Counted from the first letter of the stretch, positions 43,276-53,123 are shown. The stretch: DNA of 64,000 bases from Lachnospiraceae bacterium (GCA_017552715.1 JAFZOW010000006.1:34887-98886); one strand, 5' to 3'. A program made the numbers and translations. Notes: generated by a model not told the origin, from the sequence alone.

Positions 43276-45469
43276 ACTGATCCGGACCTATCAACTGGAT
43301 ATCATGCTCGTGCTCTGTGCAGCCTGTATGACCATAGTGCTGCTGTTGACCTTTACCCGTTTCCTGCCTAAAAGGCGCAGGAGCATCATGATCCTTCTGG
43401 AACTGACCGCCACGCTGCTTCTGGCATCGGATCGTATGGCGTACCGTTACGCCGGCGATATGAGTTCTGCCGGCTATGTGATGGTGAGGCTTTCCAATTT
43501 CATGGTCTTTTTCCTGACCTCCGGGATCGTTCTGTGCTTTAACCTGTTCCTCATCGACTGGCTGGGAAGCAAAAAGGATATCGGGCAGCTGCCGAAGCGG
43601 CTCTCCGTTGTAAATTACGGGGCGGGACTCGGAATGGTCCTGGTGGTTGCCTCCCAGTTTACGGGGCTGTTTTATTATATTGATGCGCAGAACTGTTACC
43701 AAAGGGGGCCGGGCTTTCTGCTGAGCTTCATCATCCCCATCCTCTGTCCATTGCTGCAGTTTAGCGTTATCATTCAATACCGCCGGCATTTCAGCCGCCT
43801 GATCTTTTCCGCACTGGTATTGTATATCTTTGCCCCCATCGTCATGGCGCTGCTGCAGATCTACAGCTATGGCCTGTCTCTGGTGAACATGGCAATGGTC
43901 CTGGTTTCCGTCGGACTCTACATCTTCACTTATCTGGATATCAATGATGAAGTGGAGAGAGTCCACCATCTGGAGCTGGATAAGATGGAGGAAGCGCAGA
44001 GCAGTATGAAAAAGGTGTTTGACCATATCGCGGACGTGCTGGTGACGGAAAGGGAGAAGAAGGAGCCGGCCCTGCAGGGACATGCCGTCAGGGTGGCGGA
44101 TTATGCAAGGAGGCTTGCAAAGCTCTGCGGGAAAGATGAAGAAGAATGTGAAAAGGTTTATTATGCGGCGATGCTCCATGAGGTGGAAGAGCTCTCCGTT
44201 ATGGATAAGATGACGCAGAGTGAGGAGGAGATAAAGGAGATCGGCTCCATCATAGCCGTCTGCGATGCCTGTGACCGCCTGCGGACTATTACGAATGACG
44301 GGGGGGCAATGCCTCTGCCGCTGGTCCGGGAGGAGCTGCTCAAGGGGGCCGGGACCCTTTATGATCCGGGACTGATCGAACTGCTGGTGCAGCTGATCGA
44401 TGTCGATAACGAGGAAGAGGAGCAGGCAGCGGATTTTGCCGTGGAAAGGGAGCTGGAGTGCGGCAGATACAGGGAAAAGACCACCAGGGGGATCGATATC
44501 ACGGAAAACGTTACGAGGATCCGCTTCAGCTGTACGCCCCGGAAAGCAGGGGAAAACTTCAGTGCACCCGTAGTACTTCTGTTTGACGCCAATGACCGAC
44601 GTGTGCATGACAGCCGGCGCACGATCCTGGAACACAGTTATCTGGAATACGGGGAATTATGGTTTGACGGGCATTATGTCTGTACCGCCGCCAGGAACAT
44701 CGCTTCGGAAGCGGCAAAGCAGGAGAGCGGGGAGGATGAGAAGGACAGTTATCTGATCACGGCAGCGCGATATGAGGATCATATGAAGCTGAAGCTGGAG
44801 AACGGGGGACGCGTTGTATCCCTGGTGGTGGCTCTGCCGGACAGCACAAGGAACAGTTATATCGGCCTTAGCGGGGAAAACTGTCATATACGGGGGATCG
44901 AGATCGAAAAGACATCGGAGCATATCGGAGAGGAAGACATACGCAGGATAGCCGATGAGGTCAGCTTTATACGGCGTCTGGAATCGGATGTGCCGAATGT
45001 ACAGGTGGACCGTTTCCGCTCCGCTTATACGCAGGGAGTCCCGGTACGGAACGGAATGCGTCTGGTCTTTCACAGCATGAGCCTGCCTACGGCCACGCTG
45101 ATCTGGCACTGTCCGCACATCATATTATATACTTCGGCTGACGGTAAGGTCGGCGGGGAAGGATACAGGGAGCTGTCGGTGGTGAAGCTGAACGGTGAGA
45201 ACGATAATCCGCTGGAAGGGATAGAAAACAGCTTTTTTCTGAAGAAGAAAGAGAGCTTTCCGGGCTGGGAAGGCTGGGTGGAAGCCAACCGGAGCGGTCA
45301 GGAATACGAACTGGATTTTAAGAGGAATAAAAAGAGGATACGTTATACCACGGAAAATCAGGGGATACTCATCGAAAATACGACCTTCTTTCCGGAGGGG
45401 GAGGAGGAGGTATATGTGACCATCACCGGGGATCAGTGTGCGCTGACGGATATCCGCGTTCTGCAGTGA
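43268..45469 (+). CDS. 7-TM membrane protein with degenerate, shortened HD-GYP-like domain and novel C-terminus
   Basis: The N-terminal ~220 residues hold about seven membrane helices. Residues ~270-375 match the ends of an HD-GYP domain: GHAVRVADYARRLAKLCG, then AAMLHEVEEL where the HD pair is His-304/Glu-305, then IIAVCDACDRLRT and TLYDPGLIELLVQLI. The central ~60 residues with HHE and GYP are missing, so phosphodiesterase activity is not expected. The C-terminal ~350 residues are beta-rich with repeated segments (GLSGENCHIRGIEIEK and TITGDQCALTDIRVLQ look alike), family unknown. It is translationally coupled to the degenerate kinase. The two probably form one complex, by inference. Confidence 0.8.
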   Translation: MFELIRTYQLDIMLVLCAACMTIVLLLTFTRFLPKRRRSIMILLELTATLLLASDRMAYRYAGDMSSAGYVMVRLSNFMVFFLTSGIVLCFNLFLIDWLGSKKDIGQLPKRLSVVNYGAGLGMVLVVASQFTGLFYYIDAQNCYQRGPGFLLSFIIPILCPLLQFSVIIQYRRHFSRLIFSALVLYIFAPIVMALLQIYSYGLSLVNMAMVLVSVGLYIFTYLDINDEVERVHHLELDKMEEAQSSMKKVFDHIADVLVTEREKKEPALQGHAVRVADYARRLAKLCGKDEEECEKVYYAAMLHEVEELSVMDKMTQSEEEIKEIGSIIAVCDACDRLRTITNDGGAMPLPLVREELLKGAGTLYDPGLIELLVQLIDVDNEEEEQAADFAVERELECGRYREKTTRGIDITENVTRIRFSCTPRKAGENFSAPVVLLFDANDRRVHDSRRTILEHSYLEYGELWFDGHYVCTAARNIASEAAKQESGEDEKDSYLITAARYEDHMKLKLENGGRVVSLVVALPDSTRNSYIGLSGENCHIRGIEIEKTSEHIGEEDIRRIADEVSFIRRLESDVPNVQVDRFRSAYTQGVPVRNGMRLVFHSMSLPTATLIWHCPHIILYTSADGKVGGEGYRELSVVKLNGENDNPLEGIENSFFLKKKESFPGWEGWVEANRSGQEYELDFKRNKKRIRYTTENQGILIENTTFFPEGEEEVYVTITGDQCALTDIRVLQ

Positions 45470-45489
45470 ATCGATAAAAAACAGAATTA

Positions 45490-45516
45490 TTAGCACTCTG
45501 CCTTGACGGCTGCTAA
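45490..45516 (+). promoter_or_regulatory. CIRCE element upstream of clpB (imperfect)
   Basis: TTAGCACTC (45490-45498), N9, GGCTGCTAA (45508-45516). The left arm is perfect; the right arm differs at two positions from GAGTGCTAA. It overlaps the -35, as expected for HrcA repression. Confidence 0.85.
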
Positions 45517-45531
45517 TTGATGTGCTATAGT
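45503..45531 (+). promoter_or_regulatory. clpB promoter
   Basis: TTGACG (45503-45508), 17-bp spacer, TATAGT (45526-45531) with TGTG upstream as an extended -10. The -35 is within the CIRCE element. Confidence 0.88.
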
Positions 45532-45590
45532 ATGAAGCGTAAGAAAAACTTACGCTTCTTTTTTATGGAAGCAAAGGGAGGTGAAGCTGT

Positions 45591-48167
45591 ATGAACATCC
45601 AGAAATTTACCCAGAATTCCATGCAGGCAGTGGAAGATATGGAAAAATATGCCGTGGAATACGGTCATCAGGAGCTGGAAGAGGAGCATCTGATCTATGC
45701 CCTGCTTAAGCTTGAGGATTCCCTCATCCTCCGGCTGGTGGAAAAGATGGAGATCAATACGGAACACTTCTGCGGCCGCATCGAGCAGGCTCTCGGTAAG
45801 CGGGTTAAAGTGCAGGGCGGCAAGATGCACATCGGCGAGGACCTGAACAAGGTACTGATCACGGCAGAAGATGAAGCCAAAGCCATGGGAGACGATTACG
45901 TTTCCGTGGAGCATCTGATGCTGGCCATGATACGTCATCCCAACCGGGAGATGAAAGCGGTCTTTACGGAATACGGCTTTACCCGTGAACGTTTCCTTGG
46001 GGCTCTGCAGCAGGTCCGGGGGAATCAGCGGGTGGTGAGCGACAATCCGGAAGCCACTTATGACACTCTGGAAAAATACGGACAGGATCTGGTGGAACGG
46101 GCAAGGGCGCAGAAGCTGGATCCCGTTATAGGCCGGGATGCGGAGATAAGGAATGTGATCCGTATCCTTTCCCGCAAGACCAAGAACAATCCCGTGCTGA
46201 TCGGTGAACCCGGTGTCGGTAAGACCGCCGTGGTGGAAGGGCTGGCCCAGCGTATCGTGCGAGGCGATGTGCCCCAGGGGCTTAAGGACAAAAAGATCTT
46301 TGCCCTGGATATGGGGGCCCTGGTGGCCGGAGCCAAATACAGAGGTGAGTTTGAGGAGAGACTGAAAGCCGTACTTGAAGAGGTGAAGAAGAGTGAAGGG
46401 CAGATCCTGCTCTTCATCGATGAGCTGCATACCATCGTTGGAGCCGGTAAGACCGACGGAGCACTGGATGCCGGAAATATGTTAAAGCCCATGCTGGCCA
46501 GGGGAGAACTGCACTGCATCGGTGCCACAACCCTGGATGAATACAGGAAGTATATCGAAAAGGATCCGGCTCTGGAGAGGCGTTTCCAGCCGGTACACGT
46601 GGAGGAGCCCACGGTGGAGGATACCATCTCCATATTGCGCGGCCTGAAGGAACGTTATGAGGTATACCACGGAGTTAAGATCCTGGATAATGCCCTGGTG
46701 AGCGCGGCGTTGCTCTCCAAACGCTATATCAGTGACCGTTTTCTGCCGGACAAAGCCATCGATCTGGTGGATGAGGCCTGCGCCATGATCAAGACGGAGC
46801 TGGATACCATGCCCACAGAGCTGGACGAACAGTCCCGCCGCATCATGCAGATGGAGATAGAAGTAGCGGCGCTGAAAAAGGAAGATGACAACTTAAGCCG
46901 TGAACGTCTGGAAGACCTGAGCCGTGAGCTGGCGGAAGAAAAAGAAAGCTTTGAGACTGCTAAGGCCAAGTGGGAGAATGAGAAGGCCGCTGTGGACAAG
47001 GTTTCAAAGTTGAGAGAGCAGATCGAGGCGGTAAATAACGAGATCCAGATCGCCCAGCGTGAAGGAAATTATGAAAAGGCCGGCGAGCTTTCCTACGGGA
47101 CTCTGCCGGAGCTGAAAAAAAAGCTGGAGCAGGAGGAGAATACGGCGGGTAAGAAGGAAAACCGTCTTGTGCATGAAAATGTCTCCGAGGAGGAGATCGC
47201 CCGCATCATCAGCCGCTGGACCGGCATACCCGTATCCAAGCTAAACGAGAGCGAGCGCAACAAGGCCCTGCATCTGGATACGGAGCTGCATAAAAGGCTC
47301 ATCGGACAGGATGAGGCGGTACAGCGGGTCAGCGAAGCCATACAGCGTTCCAAGGCCGGTATCAAGGACCCGTCCAAGCCCATCGGAAGCTTCCTGTTCC
47401 TGGGACCTACAGGCGTAGGTAAGACAGAGCTGGCCAAGAGTCTGGCGGAGGCCCTTTTCGATGACGAGAGCAATATGGTGCGTATCGATATGAGCGAATA
47501 CATGGAGAAGCATGCGGTCTCCCGCCTTATCGGAGCGCCTCCGGGATATGTGGGCTATGATGAAGGCGGCCAGCTGACGGAAGCGGTACGACGCAGGCCC
47601 TATTGCGTGGTACTCTTTGATGAGGTGGAAAAAGCTCATCCGGATGTGTTCAATGTGCTGCTGCAGGTTCTGGACGACGGCCGTATCACCGACTCCCAGG
47701 GAAGGCTGGTGGATTTCAAGAACACCATACTGATCATGACCTCGAATATCGGGGCACAGAGCCTGCTGGAAGGGATCGATGCGGAAGGGAATATCACCGC
47801 GGAGGCGGAAGAGGAAGCCATGGATCAGCTGCGGGAGCAGTTCAGACCCGAATTCCTGAACCGTCTGGACGAGGTCATCTGCTTCCGGCCGTTGACTAGG
47901 AAAAATATCGGTGGTATAGTGAAGCTGGTCCTGAAAGAGCTGAACGGACGGCTTTCGGACCGGGAGATCTCCGTGGAGCTTACGCCGGAGGCAGAGGAGC
48001 TGGTGGCAGAGGAAGGCTACGACCCCGTATACGGCGCCAGACCGCTGAAGCGCTATATCCAGAAGCATGTGGAAACACTGGTGGCAAGGCGCATCCTTTC
48101 CGGCGGAGTATCGCAGGGAGATACCATACGGATCGGGGCTGCGGATGGAGAACTTCAGATACTTTAA
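45591..48167 (+). CDS. clpB: ATP-dependent disaggregase ClpB
   Basis: Hsp100 chaperone that rescues aggregated proteins with DnaK. The 858 residues show the N domain (two Clp-N repeats), NBD1 with Walker A GEPGVGKT, the coiled-coil M domain (about 400-530), NBD2 with [23 protein letters not shown], and the C-terminal domain. There is no ClpP-binding IGF loop, consistent with ClpB rather than ClpC/ClpA. AGGGAGGTG precedes the ATG. It is controlled by a CIRCE/sigma-A-type promoter, hence by HrcA. It overlaps the foldase gene by 23 bases. Confidence 0.98.
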   Translation: MNIQKFTQNSMQAVEDMEKYAVEYGHQELEEEHLIYALLKLEDSLILRLVEKMEINTEHFCGRIEQALGKRVKVQGGKMHIGEDLNKVLITAEDEAKAMGDDYVSVEHLMLAMIRHPNREMKAVFTEYGFTRERFLGALQQVRGNQRVVSDNPEATYDTLEKYGQDLVERARAQKLDPVIGRDAEIRNVIRILSRKTKNNPVLIGEPGVGKTAVVEGLAQRIVRGDVPQGLKDKKIFALDMGALVAGAKYRGEFEERLKAVLEEVKKSEGQILLFIDELHTIVGAGKTDGALDAGNMLKPMLARGELHCIGATTLDEYRKYIEKDPALERRFQPVHVEEPTVEDTISILRGLKERYEVYHGVKILDNALVSAALLSKRYISDRFLPDKAIDLVDEACAMIKTELDTMPTELDEQSRRIMQMEIEVAALKKEDDNLSRERLEDLSRELAEEKESFETAKAKWENEKAAVDKVSKLREQIEAVNNEIQIAQREGNYEKAGELSYGTLPELKKKLEQEENTAGKKENRLVHENVSEEEIARIISRWTGIPVSKLNESERNKALHLDTELHKRLIGQDEAVQRVSEAIQRSKAGIKDPSKPIGSFLFLGPTGVGKTELAKSLAEALFDDESNMVRIDMSEYMEKHAVSRLIGAPPGYVGYDEGGQLTEAVRRRPYCVVLFDEVEKAHPDVFNVLLQVLDDGRITDSQGRLVDFKNTILIMTSNIGAQSLLEGIDAEGNITAEAEEEAMDQLREQFRPEFLNRLDEVICFRPLTRKNIGGIVKLVLKELNGRLSDREISVELTPEAEELVAEEGYDPVYGARPLKRYIQKHVETLVARRILSGGVSQGDTIRIGAADGELQIL

Positions 48168-49185
48168 AGCTATTGCAGTGATAATGCTGAGCCTCATTCT
48201 TCTTACGGCCTGCGGGGGAGGACAGATCGTCCTGACCACGGGCTTCGGGGAGGATGAGGTTTTTCGCGTGGAGGATATACACTGCAGCAGGTCGGAGGTG
48301 CTGCTTTATATGCTTTCCCTGCGGCAGCAGTATGAAAAGGCCTACGGAAGCGGTCTGTGGAACGCCGGTGAGGAAGGCCAGGAGCTGATGGGAGAACTGA
48401 AAAAAACGGCACTGGCCCGGATCGGACGGGTGAAGCTCATGAACCTGATGGCAGAGCTTTATCAGGTGAGCCTGAACAAGGAAGAGGAAAAGAAAGCAGC
48501 GGAAGCCGCAAATGAATATTATCAGAGTCTTTCCCCGGAGGAGATAGCGGCTCTGGATGGGATACGCTCCGGCGAAGTACAGCGGCTTATGAAGGAATAT
48601 GCCGTCGCCCGGAAGCTGTACCGGGAACTGACGAAGGATGTGAACATCGAGATCAGCGACGACGAGGCACGTATCATCACCCTGCACCAGATCGCCCTGT
48701 ATGTGGTGCATACCGCCGATGACGGGACCGTGATCGAAGCCACCATCGAAGAGCTGAAACGCAGAGCCGCGGAGCTGAAGGACCGGATAGACGAGGGGGA
48801 GGATTTTGACAGCCTTGCTTATGGAAACAACGAAGCAAAGGAGCTGGTGATCAGTTTTCCCAAGGGTGTGATGCCGGCAGCCGTGGAGGAGGCCTGCTTC
48901 GCGCTTGCGGAGGGAGAGGTGAGCGATGTTGTCGCTACGGAGGAAGGGGTCTTCCTTTTCAAGTGTATCAGTACCTACGAGCGGGAGCAGACCGAGGAGA
49001 GAAAGACGGAACTGGCCCGGGAAAGACAGAAGGAAAGCTTTGAGGCCCGGTATGAGGAGTTTGTCAAAGACAAGGCCTATTATCTGAACGAGACGCTCTG
49101 GGAGAGCATTCAGTGCCCGGAAACCGGCAGCGGTGAGCAGACGGATTTCTTTACCGTCTACGAAAATTATTTTCCCGAAACATAG
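48145..49185 (+). CDS. PrsA/SurA-like peptidyl-prolyl isomerase lipoprotein
   Basis: ATG 48145 ([10 protein letters not shown]) gives a clean lipoprotein signal with lipobox LTAC; upstream in-frame starts sit within clpB. The 346-residue protein has a helical SurA_N-like region (about 40-190), then a parvulin-like domain with [54 protein letters not shown] and [15 protein letters not shown], and a helical tail. It should assist folding of secreted proteins at the outer face of the membrane. Co-transcription with clpB places it in the heat-shock regulon. Confidence 0.88.
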   Translation: MENFRYFKAIAVIMLSLILLTACGGGQIVLTTGFGEDEVFRVEDIHCSRSEVLLYMLSLRQQYEKAYGSGLWNAGEEGQELMGELKKTALARIGRVKLMNLMAELYQVSLNKEEEKKAAEAANEYYQSLSPEEIAALDGIRSGEVQRLMKEYAVARKLYRELTKDVNIEISDDEARIITLHQIALYVVHTADDGTVIEATIEELKRRAAELKDRIDEGEDFDSLAYGNNEAKELVISFPKGVMPAAVEEACFALAEGEVSDVVATEEGVFLFKCISTYEREQTEERKTELARERQKESFEARYEEFVKDKAYYLNETLWESIQCPETGSGEQTDFFTVYENYFPET

Positions 49186-49190
49186 AATTG

Positions 49191-49217
49191 TTAGCACTCA
49201 AATCAAATGAGTGCTAA
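49191..49217 (+). promoter_or_regulatory. CIRCE element upstream of htpG (perfect)
   Basis: TTAGCACTC (49191-49199), N9, GAGTGCTAA (49209-49217), an exact match to the HrcA operator consensus, ending 7 bp upstream of the -35 box. Confidence 0.97.
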
Positions 49218-49224
49218 AAAATCC

Positions 49225-49253
49225 TTGACAACGCCCTGTCAGGGTCTTATACT
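49225..49253 (+). promoter_or_regulatory. htpG promoter
   Basis: TTGACA (49225-49230), 17-bp spacer, TATACT (49248-49253). The spacer contains the palindrome CCCTGTCAGGG. The TSS would lie near 49260, giving a ~77-nt leader to ATG 49337. Confidence 0.92.
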
Positions 49254-49336
49254 CTTTTACGGTAATGAGAAATGCGGGATGCCGGGCTGTCAGCTCCGGT
49301 GTTTCGAAAGAAAAAGAGAAAGGAAGTGCATCAAGT

Positions 49337-51418
49337 ATGGCTGCAAAAACCGGCAGTTTATCCATTAACAGCGAGAACATTTTTCCCATCATCAAGAAGT
49401 GGCTCTATTCCGATCACGATATCTTTTACCGTGAGCTTGTGAGCAACGGCTGCGATGCCATCACCAAGCTGAAAAAGCTTGAGATGATGGGTGAATATAC
49501 CCTGCCTGATGACTATAAGCCGAAGCTTACCGTTGAGGTGAGCCCGGAGGACAAGACCATCCGTATCACGGATAACGGTCTGGGTATGACGGCGGAAGAG
49601 GTGGAGGAGTATATCACACAGATCGCCTTTTCCGGAGCTACCGATTTCATTGAGAAGTATAAGGATAAGGCCAATGAGGACCAGATCATAGGACATTTCG
49701 GTCTGGGCTTCTATTCTGCCTTCATGGTGGCGGAAAGAGTGGAGATCAATACCCTTTCCTATAAGGAAGGCGCAACGGCCGTACACTGGAGCTGCGACGG
49801 CGGTACCGATTATACCATGGAGGACGGAAAGCGTACCGAGGTGGGTACCGAGGTGATCCTTCATGTGAGCGAGGACTGCGCAAAATTCTGCAATAAGTAT
49901 GAGGCCGAGGATGTGCTGAAAAAGTACTGTTCCTTCATGCCCTACGAGATCTTCCTGGAGAAGAAGGGAGAGGAGCTGACCGAGACCATCGATGCCGACG
50001 ATAAGAAGGACGATGATGTGGTCCTGGAGGATGTGACTCCCGAAAAGAAAGAAGATGACAAGGAAGAGCCGAAGAAGCGTCTGAAGATCCGTAAGCGTCC
50101 GGTGCCTTTGAACGATACCACGCCTCTTTGGGCAAAGCATCCCAATGACTGCACGAAGGAGGAGTATCTGGAGTTTTACCGTAAGGTATTCCACGATTAC
50201 AAGGAGCCTCTGTTCTGGATCCACCTGAACATGGACTACCCCTTCAATCTCAAGGGCATACTTTACTTCCCGAAGATCAATATCGAGTTCGAGAGCATCG
50301 AGGGCGTGATCAAGCTGTACAACAACCAGGTGTTCATCGCGGATAATATCAAGGAAGTGATCCCCGAGTATCTGATGCTCCTTAAGGGTGTGATCGACTG
50401 CCCGGATCTGCCGCTGAACGTGAGCCGTTCGGCCCTGCAGAACGACGGCTTCGTCAAGAAGATCTCGGAGTATATCTCCAAGAAGGTGGCGGATAAGCTT
50501 TCCGGCATGTGCAAGACCGAAAGGGAAGAATACGAGAAATACTGGGACGATATCTCGCCTTTCATCAAGTACGGCTGCCTGAAGGATGATAAGTTCTGTG
50601 AAAAGATGACGGACTATATCCTCTTTAAGAATCTGGACGGGAAGTACGAGAGCCTGCCGGAATGCCTGGAGGTTAAGCCCATCGATCCCGGAGATGAGGA
50701 AGAGGGAGAAAAGGCCGAGGATGCCGAGGGCAACAAGGTAGAGGCCGAGATCGTCGACGAGCCGAAGGAAGAGGGTGAAGCCGGCAGTGATGCGGCGGAA
50801 GAGAAGAAAGACAAGAAGATCTATTATGTGACGGATGAGCAGCAGCAGAGCCAGTATATCGCCATGTTCAAAAAGGCGAAGAAGGATGCCGTGGTGCTGA
50901 AGGATCCCATCGACCAGCATTTCATTACCCAGCTGGAGAGCAAGAACGAAGGCGTAAAGTTCATGCGCATCGATGCGGATCTGACCGAGGACTTTAAGAC
51001 GAAGACTTCCAAGAAGGCCCAGGAGGAGCTGGATGCCCAGACGGAAGAACTGTCGAAGATATTCAAGAAGGCCATAAAGAAAGACAATCTGACGGTGAAG
51101 GTGGAGAAGCTGAAGAACAAGGATATCTCCTCCATGATCACCGTATCCGAGGAGACCCGCCGCATGCAGGATATGATGAAGATGTACTCCATGCAGGGCA
51201 TGAACCTCGGAGCCATGGGGAAGGAAGGCTATACCCTTGTGCTGAACGCCAACAACAAGCTGGTTCAGAAGATCCTTACCGACAAGGAGGGCGAGAATGT
51301 ACAGCTCCTCTGCGAGCAGCTATACGATCTTGCACTTCTGCAGAACGGGCCGCTGGAGGCCGAAGCCATGAGCCGCTTTGTGGCACGGAGCAACCGGATC
51401 ATGGGCCTTCTGTTATAA
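49337..51418 (+). CDS. htpG: Molecular chaperone HtpG (Hsp90), with acidic insertions
   Basis: The ATG at 49337 (MAAKTGSLSINS) has AAAGGAAG upstream. The N-terminal GHKL ATPase domain shows FYRELVSNGCDAI, RITDNGLGMTAEEV and GHFGLGFYSAFMVA. A charged linker (about 218-250, Asp/Lys/Glu-rich) leads to the middle domain with PLWAKHPNDCT and LPLNVSRSALQND. A second, strongly acidic stretch (about 453-495) interrupts the region between middle and C-terminal parts, longer than in E. coli HtpG as I recall. The C-terminal dimerisation domain ends at 694 residues. Under CIRCE control. It is followed by a terminator whose loop holds the next promoter's -35. Confidence 0.95.
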   Translation: MAAKTGSLSINSENIFPIIKKWLYSDHDIFYRELVSNGCDAITKLKKLEMMGEYTLPDDYKPKLTVEVSPEDKTIRITDNGLGMTAEEVEEYITQIAFSGATDFIEKYKDKANEDQIIGHFGLGFYSAFMVAERVEINTLSYKEGATAVHWSCDGGTDYTMEDGKRTEVGTEVILHVSEDCAKFCNKYEAEDVLKKYCSFMPYEIFLEKKGEELTETIDADDKKDDDVVLEDVTPEKKEDDKEEPKKRLKIRKRPVPLNDTTPLWAKHPNDCTKEEYLEFYRKVFHDYKEPLFWIHLNMDYPFNLKGILYFPKINIEFESIEGVIKLYNNQVFIADNIKEVIPEYLMLLKGVIDCPDLPLNVSRSALQNDGFVKKISEYISKKVADKLSGMCKTEREEYEKYWDDISPFIKYGCLKDDKFCEKMTDYILFKNLDGKYESLPECLEVKPIDPGDEEEGEKAEDAEGNKVEAEIVDEPKEEGEAGSDAAEEKKDKKIYYVTDEQQQSQYIAMFKKAKKDAVVLKDPIDQHFITQLESKNEGVKFMRIDADLTEDFKTKTSKKAQEELDAQTEELSKIFKKAIKKDNLTVKVEKLKNKDISSMITVSEETRRMQDMMKMYSMQGMNLGAMGKEGYTLVLNANNKLVQKILTDKEGENVQLLCEQLYDLALLQNGPLEAEAMSRFVARSNRIMGLLL

Positions 51419-51457
51419 GAGCGGAAAAAGAGCAGAGCATTCGTAACGGTGAGAAAG

Positions 51458-51484
51458 GAGCGACTGGACAAAGTCGCTCTTTTC
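51458..51484 (+). terminator. htpG terminator
   Basis: GAGCGACT (51458-51465), loop GGACAA, AGTCGCTC (51472-51479), then TTTT. Perfect 8-bp stem. The loop overlaps the -35 of the downstream promoter. Confidence 0.85.
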
Positions 51485-51493
51485 TATTATACT
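51465..51493 (+). promoter_or_regulatory. Promoter of the lipoprotein gene at 51539
   Basis: TGGACA (51465-51470), 17-bp spacer, TATACT (51488-51493). A perfect inverted repeat, CGGTAT (51499-51504) and ATACCG (51512-51517), lies around the expected transcription start and could be an operator. Confidence 0.75.
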
Positions 51494-51538
51494 ATTTGCG
51501 GTATGTTCTGTATACCGTAGAAAAGGGAGGGAAAAACT

Positions 51539-53026
51539 ATGAAAAAGGGAATGTTGGCAACGATCGGTGCTGCTGCATTGAGCCTGGGGCTGTTATGCGG
51601 CTGCGGGGCTACCACGGAGAGCGTGGTGGAAAAGATGTTTGACGAAGCAGCGGAAAGCTTTGCCTGCACGGTGGAGATGGATGTGGACGGCTCTGCCGGT
51701 GTAAGCGGCTTTAATGTGGATTTCGGTCTCAGCGGCACGGCAGACATGGAAGTGGACAACAATGACGCGGATGCTCCGGCCTATCACATGCTGGCGGACA
51801 TAAAAGCCTCTGCAATGGGCTCTTCCGAAAAAGTGAAGACGGAAGCCTATGTCATTACCGAGAACAACAATGTAAAGACTTATACCCTGGATCCCGACAG
51901 CGACGAATGGACCCTGACGGAAGTGCCGGTGGAGGAAAACCCACTGGATTCAAAAAGCCGTAAGAAGATGATCAGCGAGCTGAAGGATGTTCTGGGAGAA
52001 GCACAGCTCCAGAAAAAGGCCGAGAAGATCGGCAGTGAGAGCTGTCATGTGCTGAAACTCAATACCACCGCCGATGCTTTCAAGGGGATCGTGAAGATCG
52101 CCATGGATGCCGTGGATGACAAGACCAAAGAAGAGATCGAGGATGCCGGTGTGGATCTGGACAAGATCACGGATTACCTTTCTTTCATCACCATTGATGC
52201 CACCATTTATGCTTCCCAGAAGACCGGTCGCTGTGTACAGCTGGATGTGAATCTCGGGGAGAGCGATTTTGCCGGTCTCATCAAGAAGGTCTCGAAGGAT
52301 TTCGGCAGTATGGCGGACGGTCTCGGCGTAGACATGAGCAGTGTCAAACTGGAATTTGATAAGCTGTCATTTTCCGTTATGTTCTCGGATTGGGATGATG
52401 TGAAGGTGAAGATCCCCAAGGATGTTGAAGAGAATGCGAGAAACAGCGGCGGTATCGATCTGCCCATCGATCCGGAACCTATCGATCCGGATCCCATCGA
52501 TCCGGAACCCGAACCCGAGCCCGAGCCCGAACCGCAGACCGGCCTGAGCCCCAACCGGGATGGCAGCTATACCCTGTATGATTACTATGGTAACCCGGTA
52601 GTGGATGTTTATGAGCCCAACGGCTTTGAGATCGACTCCTCCAGCAGCGAAGATTTTATGAGCTTCTGGGATGATGACTGGAATTATGTGAGCGTCTATG
52701 TCAGCAGCATGAACAACTGGGATAATGTGCTCAATAACGGGGAAAGCCATAAGGAAGACGGTTATGAGTACTTCCTGCTTGAGGGAGACGGCGACAATGT
52801 TTCGATGATGGTGGATCTGGGCTTCCTGTATGACGGAGAAGTGGTCTATGCCGCCGTGGAAGGAGATTATGACAAGGATGCAGGGGATTTCGTTTATCCC
52901 AGCTACTACATTACCTGGAAGATCGATGAGGATCACTGGGTGCAGGTGACCATTTCTTCCGGGCTCTGCGATTCCTGGGATGATCCCGGACAGTTTGAGG
53001 ACTTCTTTGATCAGATGTTCCACTGA
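51539..53026 (+). CDS. Secreted lipoprotein with Asp/Pro-Glu/Pro linker
   Basis: GGGAGGG precedes ATG 51539. The signal MKKGMLATIGAAALSLGLLCGC has a lipobox with lipidated Cys. Residues ~25-300 form an LppX/DUF6612-like alpha/beta fold (ESFACTVEMDVDGSA, VKTYTLDPDSDEWTLTEVP, ESCHVLKLNTTAD), which in relatives binds lipids; this is an inference from pattern. A 24-residue (I)DP/EP repeat linker (52463-52534) leads to a C-terminal domain of ~160 residues rich in Asp, Tyr and Trp (DYYGNPVVDVYEP, FMSFWDDDWNYVSVYVSS). The function is unknown. It is monocistronic between two terminators. Confidence 0.78.
   Translation: MKKGMLATIGAAALSLGLLCGCGATTESVVEKMFDEAAESFACTVEMDVDGSAGVSGFNVDFGLSGTADMEVDNNDADAPAYHMLADIKASAMGSSEKVKTEAYVITENNNVKTYTLDPDSDEWTLTEVPVEENPLDSKSRKKMISELKDVLGEAQLQKKAEKIGSESCHVLKLNTTADAFKGIVKIAMDAVDDKTKEEIEDAGVDLDKITDYLSFITIDATIYASQKTGRCVQLDVNLGESDFAGLIKKVSKDFGSMADGLGVDMSSVKLEFDKLSFSVMFSDWDDVKVKIPKDVEENARNSGGIDLPIDPEPIDPDPIDPEPEPEPEPEPQTGLSPNRDGSYTLYDYYGNPVVDVYEPNGFEIDSSSSEDFMSFWDDDWNYVSVYVSSMNNWDNVLNNGESHKEDGYEYFLLEGDGDNVSMMVDLGFLYDGEVVYAAVEGDYDKDAGDFVYPSYYITWKIDEDHWVQVTISSGLCDSWDDPGQFEDFFDQMFH
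52463..52534 (+). repeat. Coding repeat for a Pro-rich linker
   Basis: Tandem codons give three PID-P-(E/D)-P units followed by five EP units, a rigid extended spacer between two lipoprotein domains. The 12-nt unit ATCGATCCGGAA-like recurs three times, so it may vary in length by slippage. Confidence 0.8.
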
Positions 53027-53053
53027 GAAGAGTGTCTGTACGGAAATGAAACG

Positions 53054-53084
53054 AGCGGCTGCCCCATGCGGGCAGCCGCTTTTT
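53054..53084 (+). terminator. Terminator after the lipoprotein gene
   Basis: AGCGGCTGCCC (53054-53064), 5-nt loop, GGGCAGCCGCT (53070-53080), followed by a T-run. Perfect 11-bp stem. Confidence 0.96.
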
Positions 53085-53085
53085 G

Positions 53086-53114
53086 TTGTAATTTCTCATC
53101 GATGATGGTATACT
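53086..53114 (+). promoter_or_regulatory. Promoter of the DUF5717 cassette, next to the start codon
   Basis: TTGTAA (53086-53091), 17-bp spacer, TATACT (53109-53114) with TGG upstream as an extended -10. Only 9 bp separate the -10 from ATG 53124, so transcription would begin within about 3 nt of the start codon and the mRNA would be practically leaderless. Confidence 0.75.
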
Positions 53115-53123
53115 GTTTAGGTT

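Noticed and set aside
49358-50920. Long minus-strand open frame opposite htpG
   Set aside because: Leu/Ile-rich shadow of Lys/Glu codons of htpG; no domain or ribosome site.
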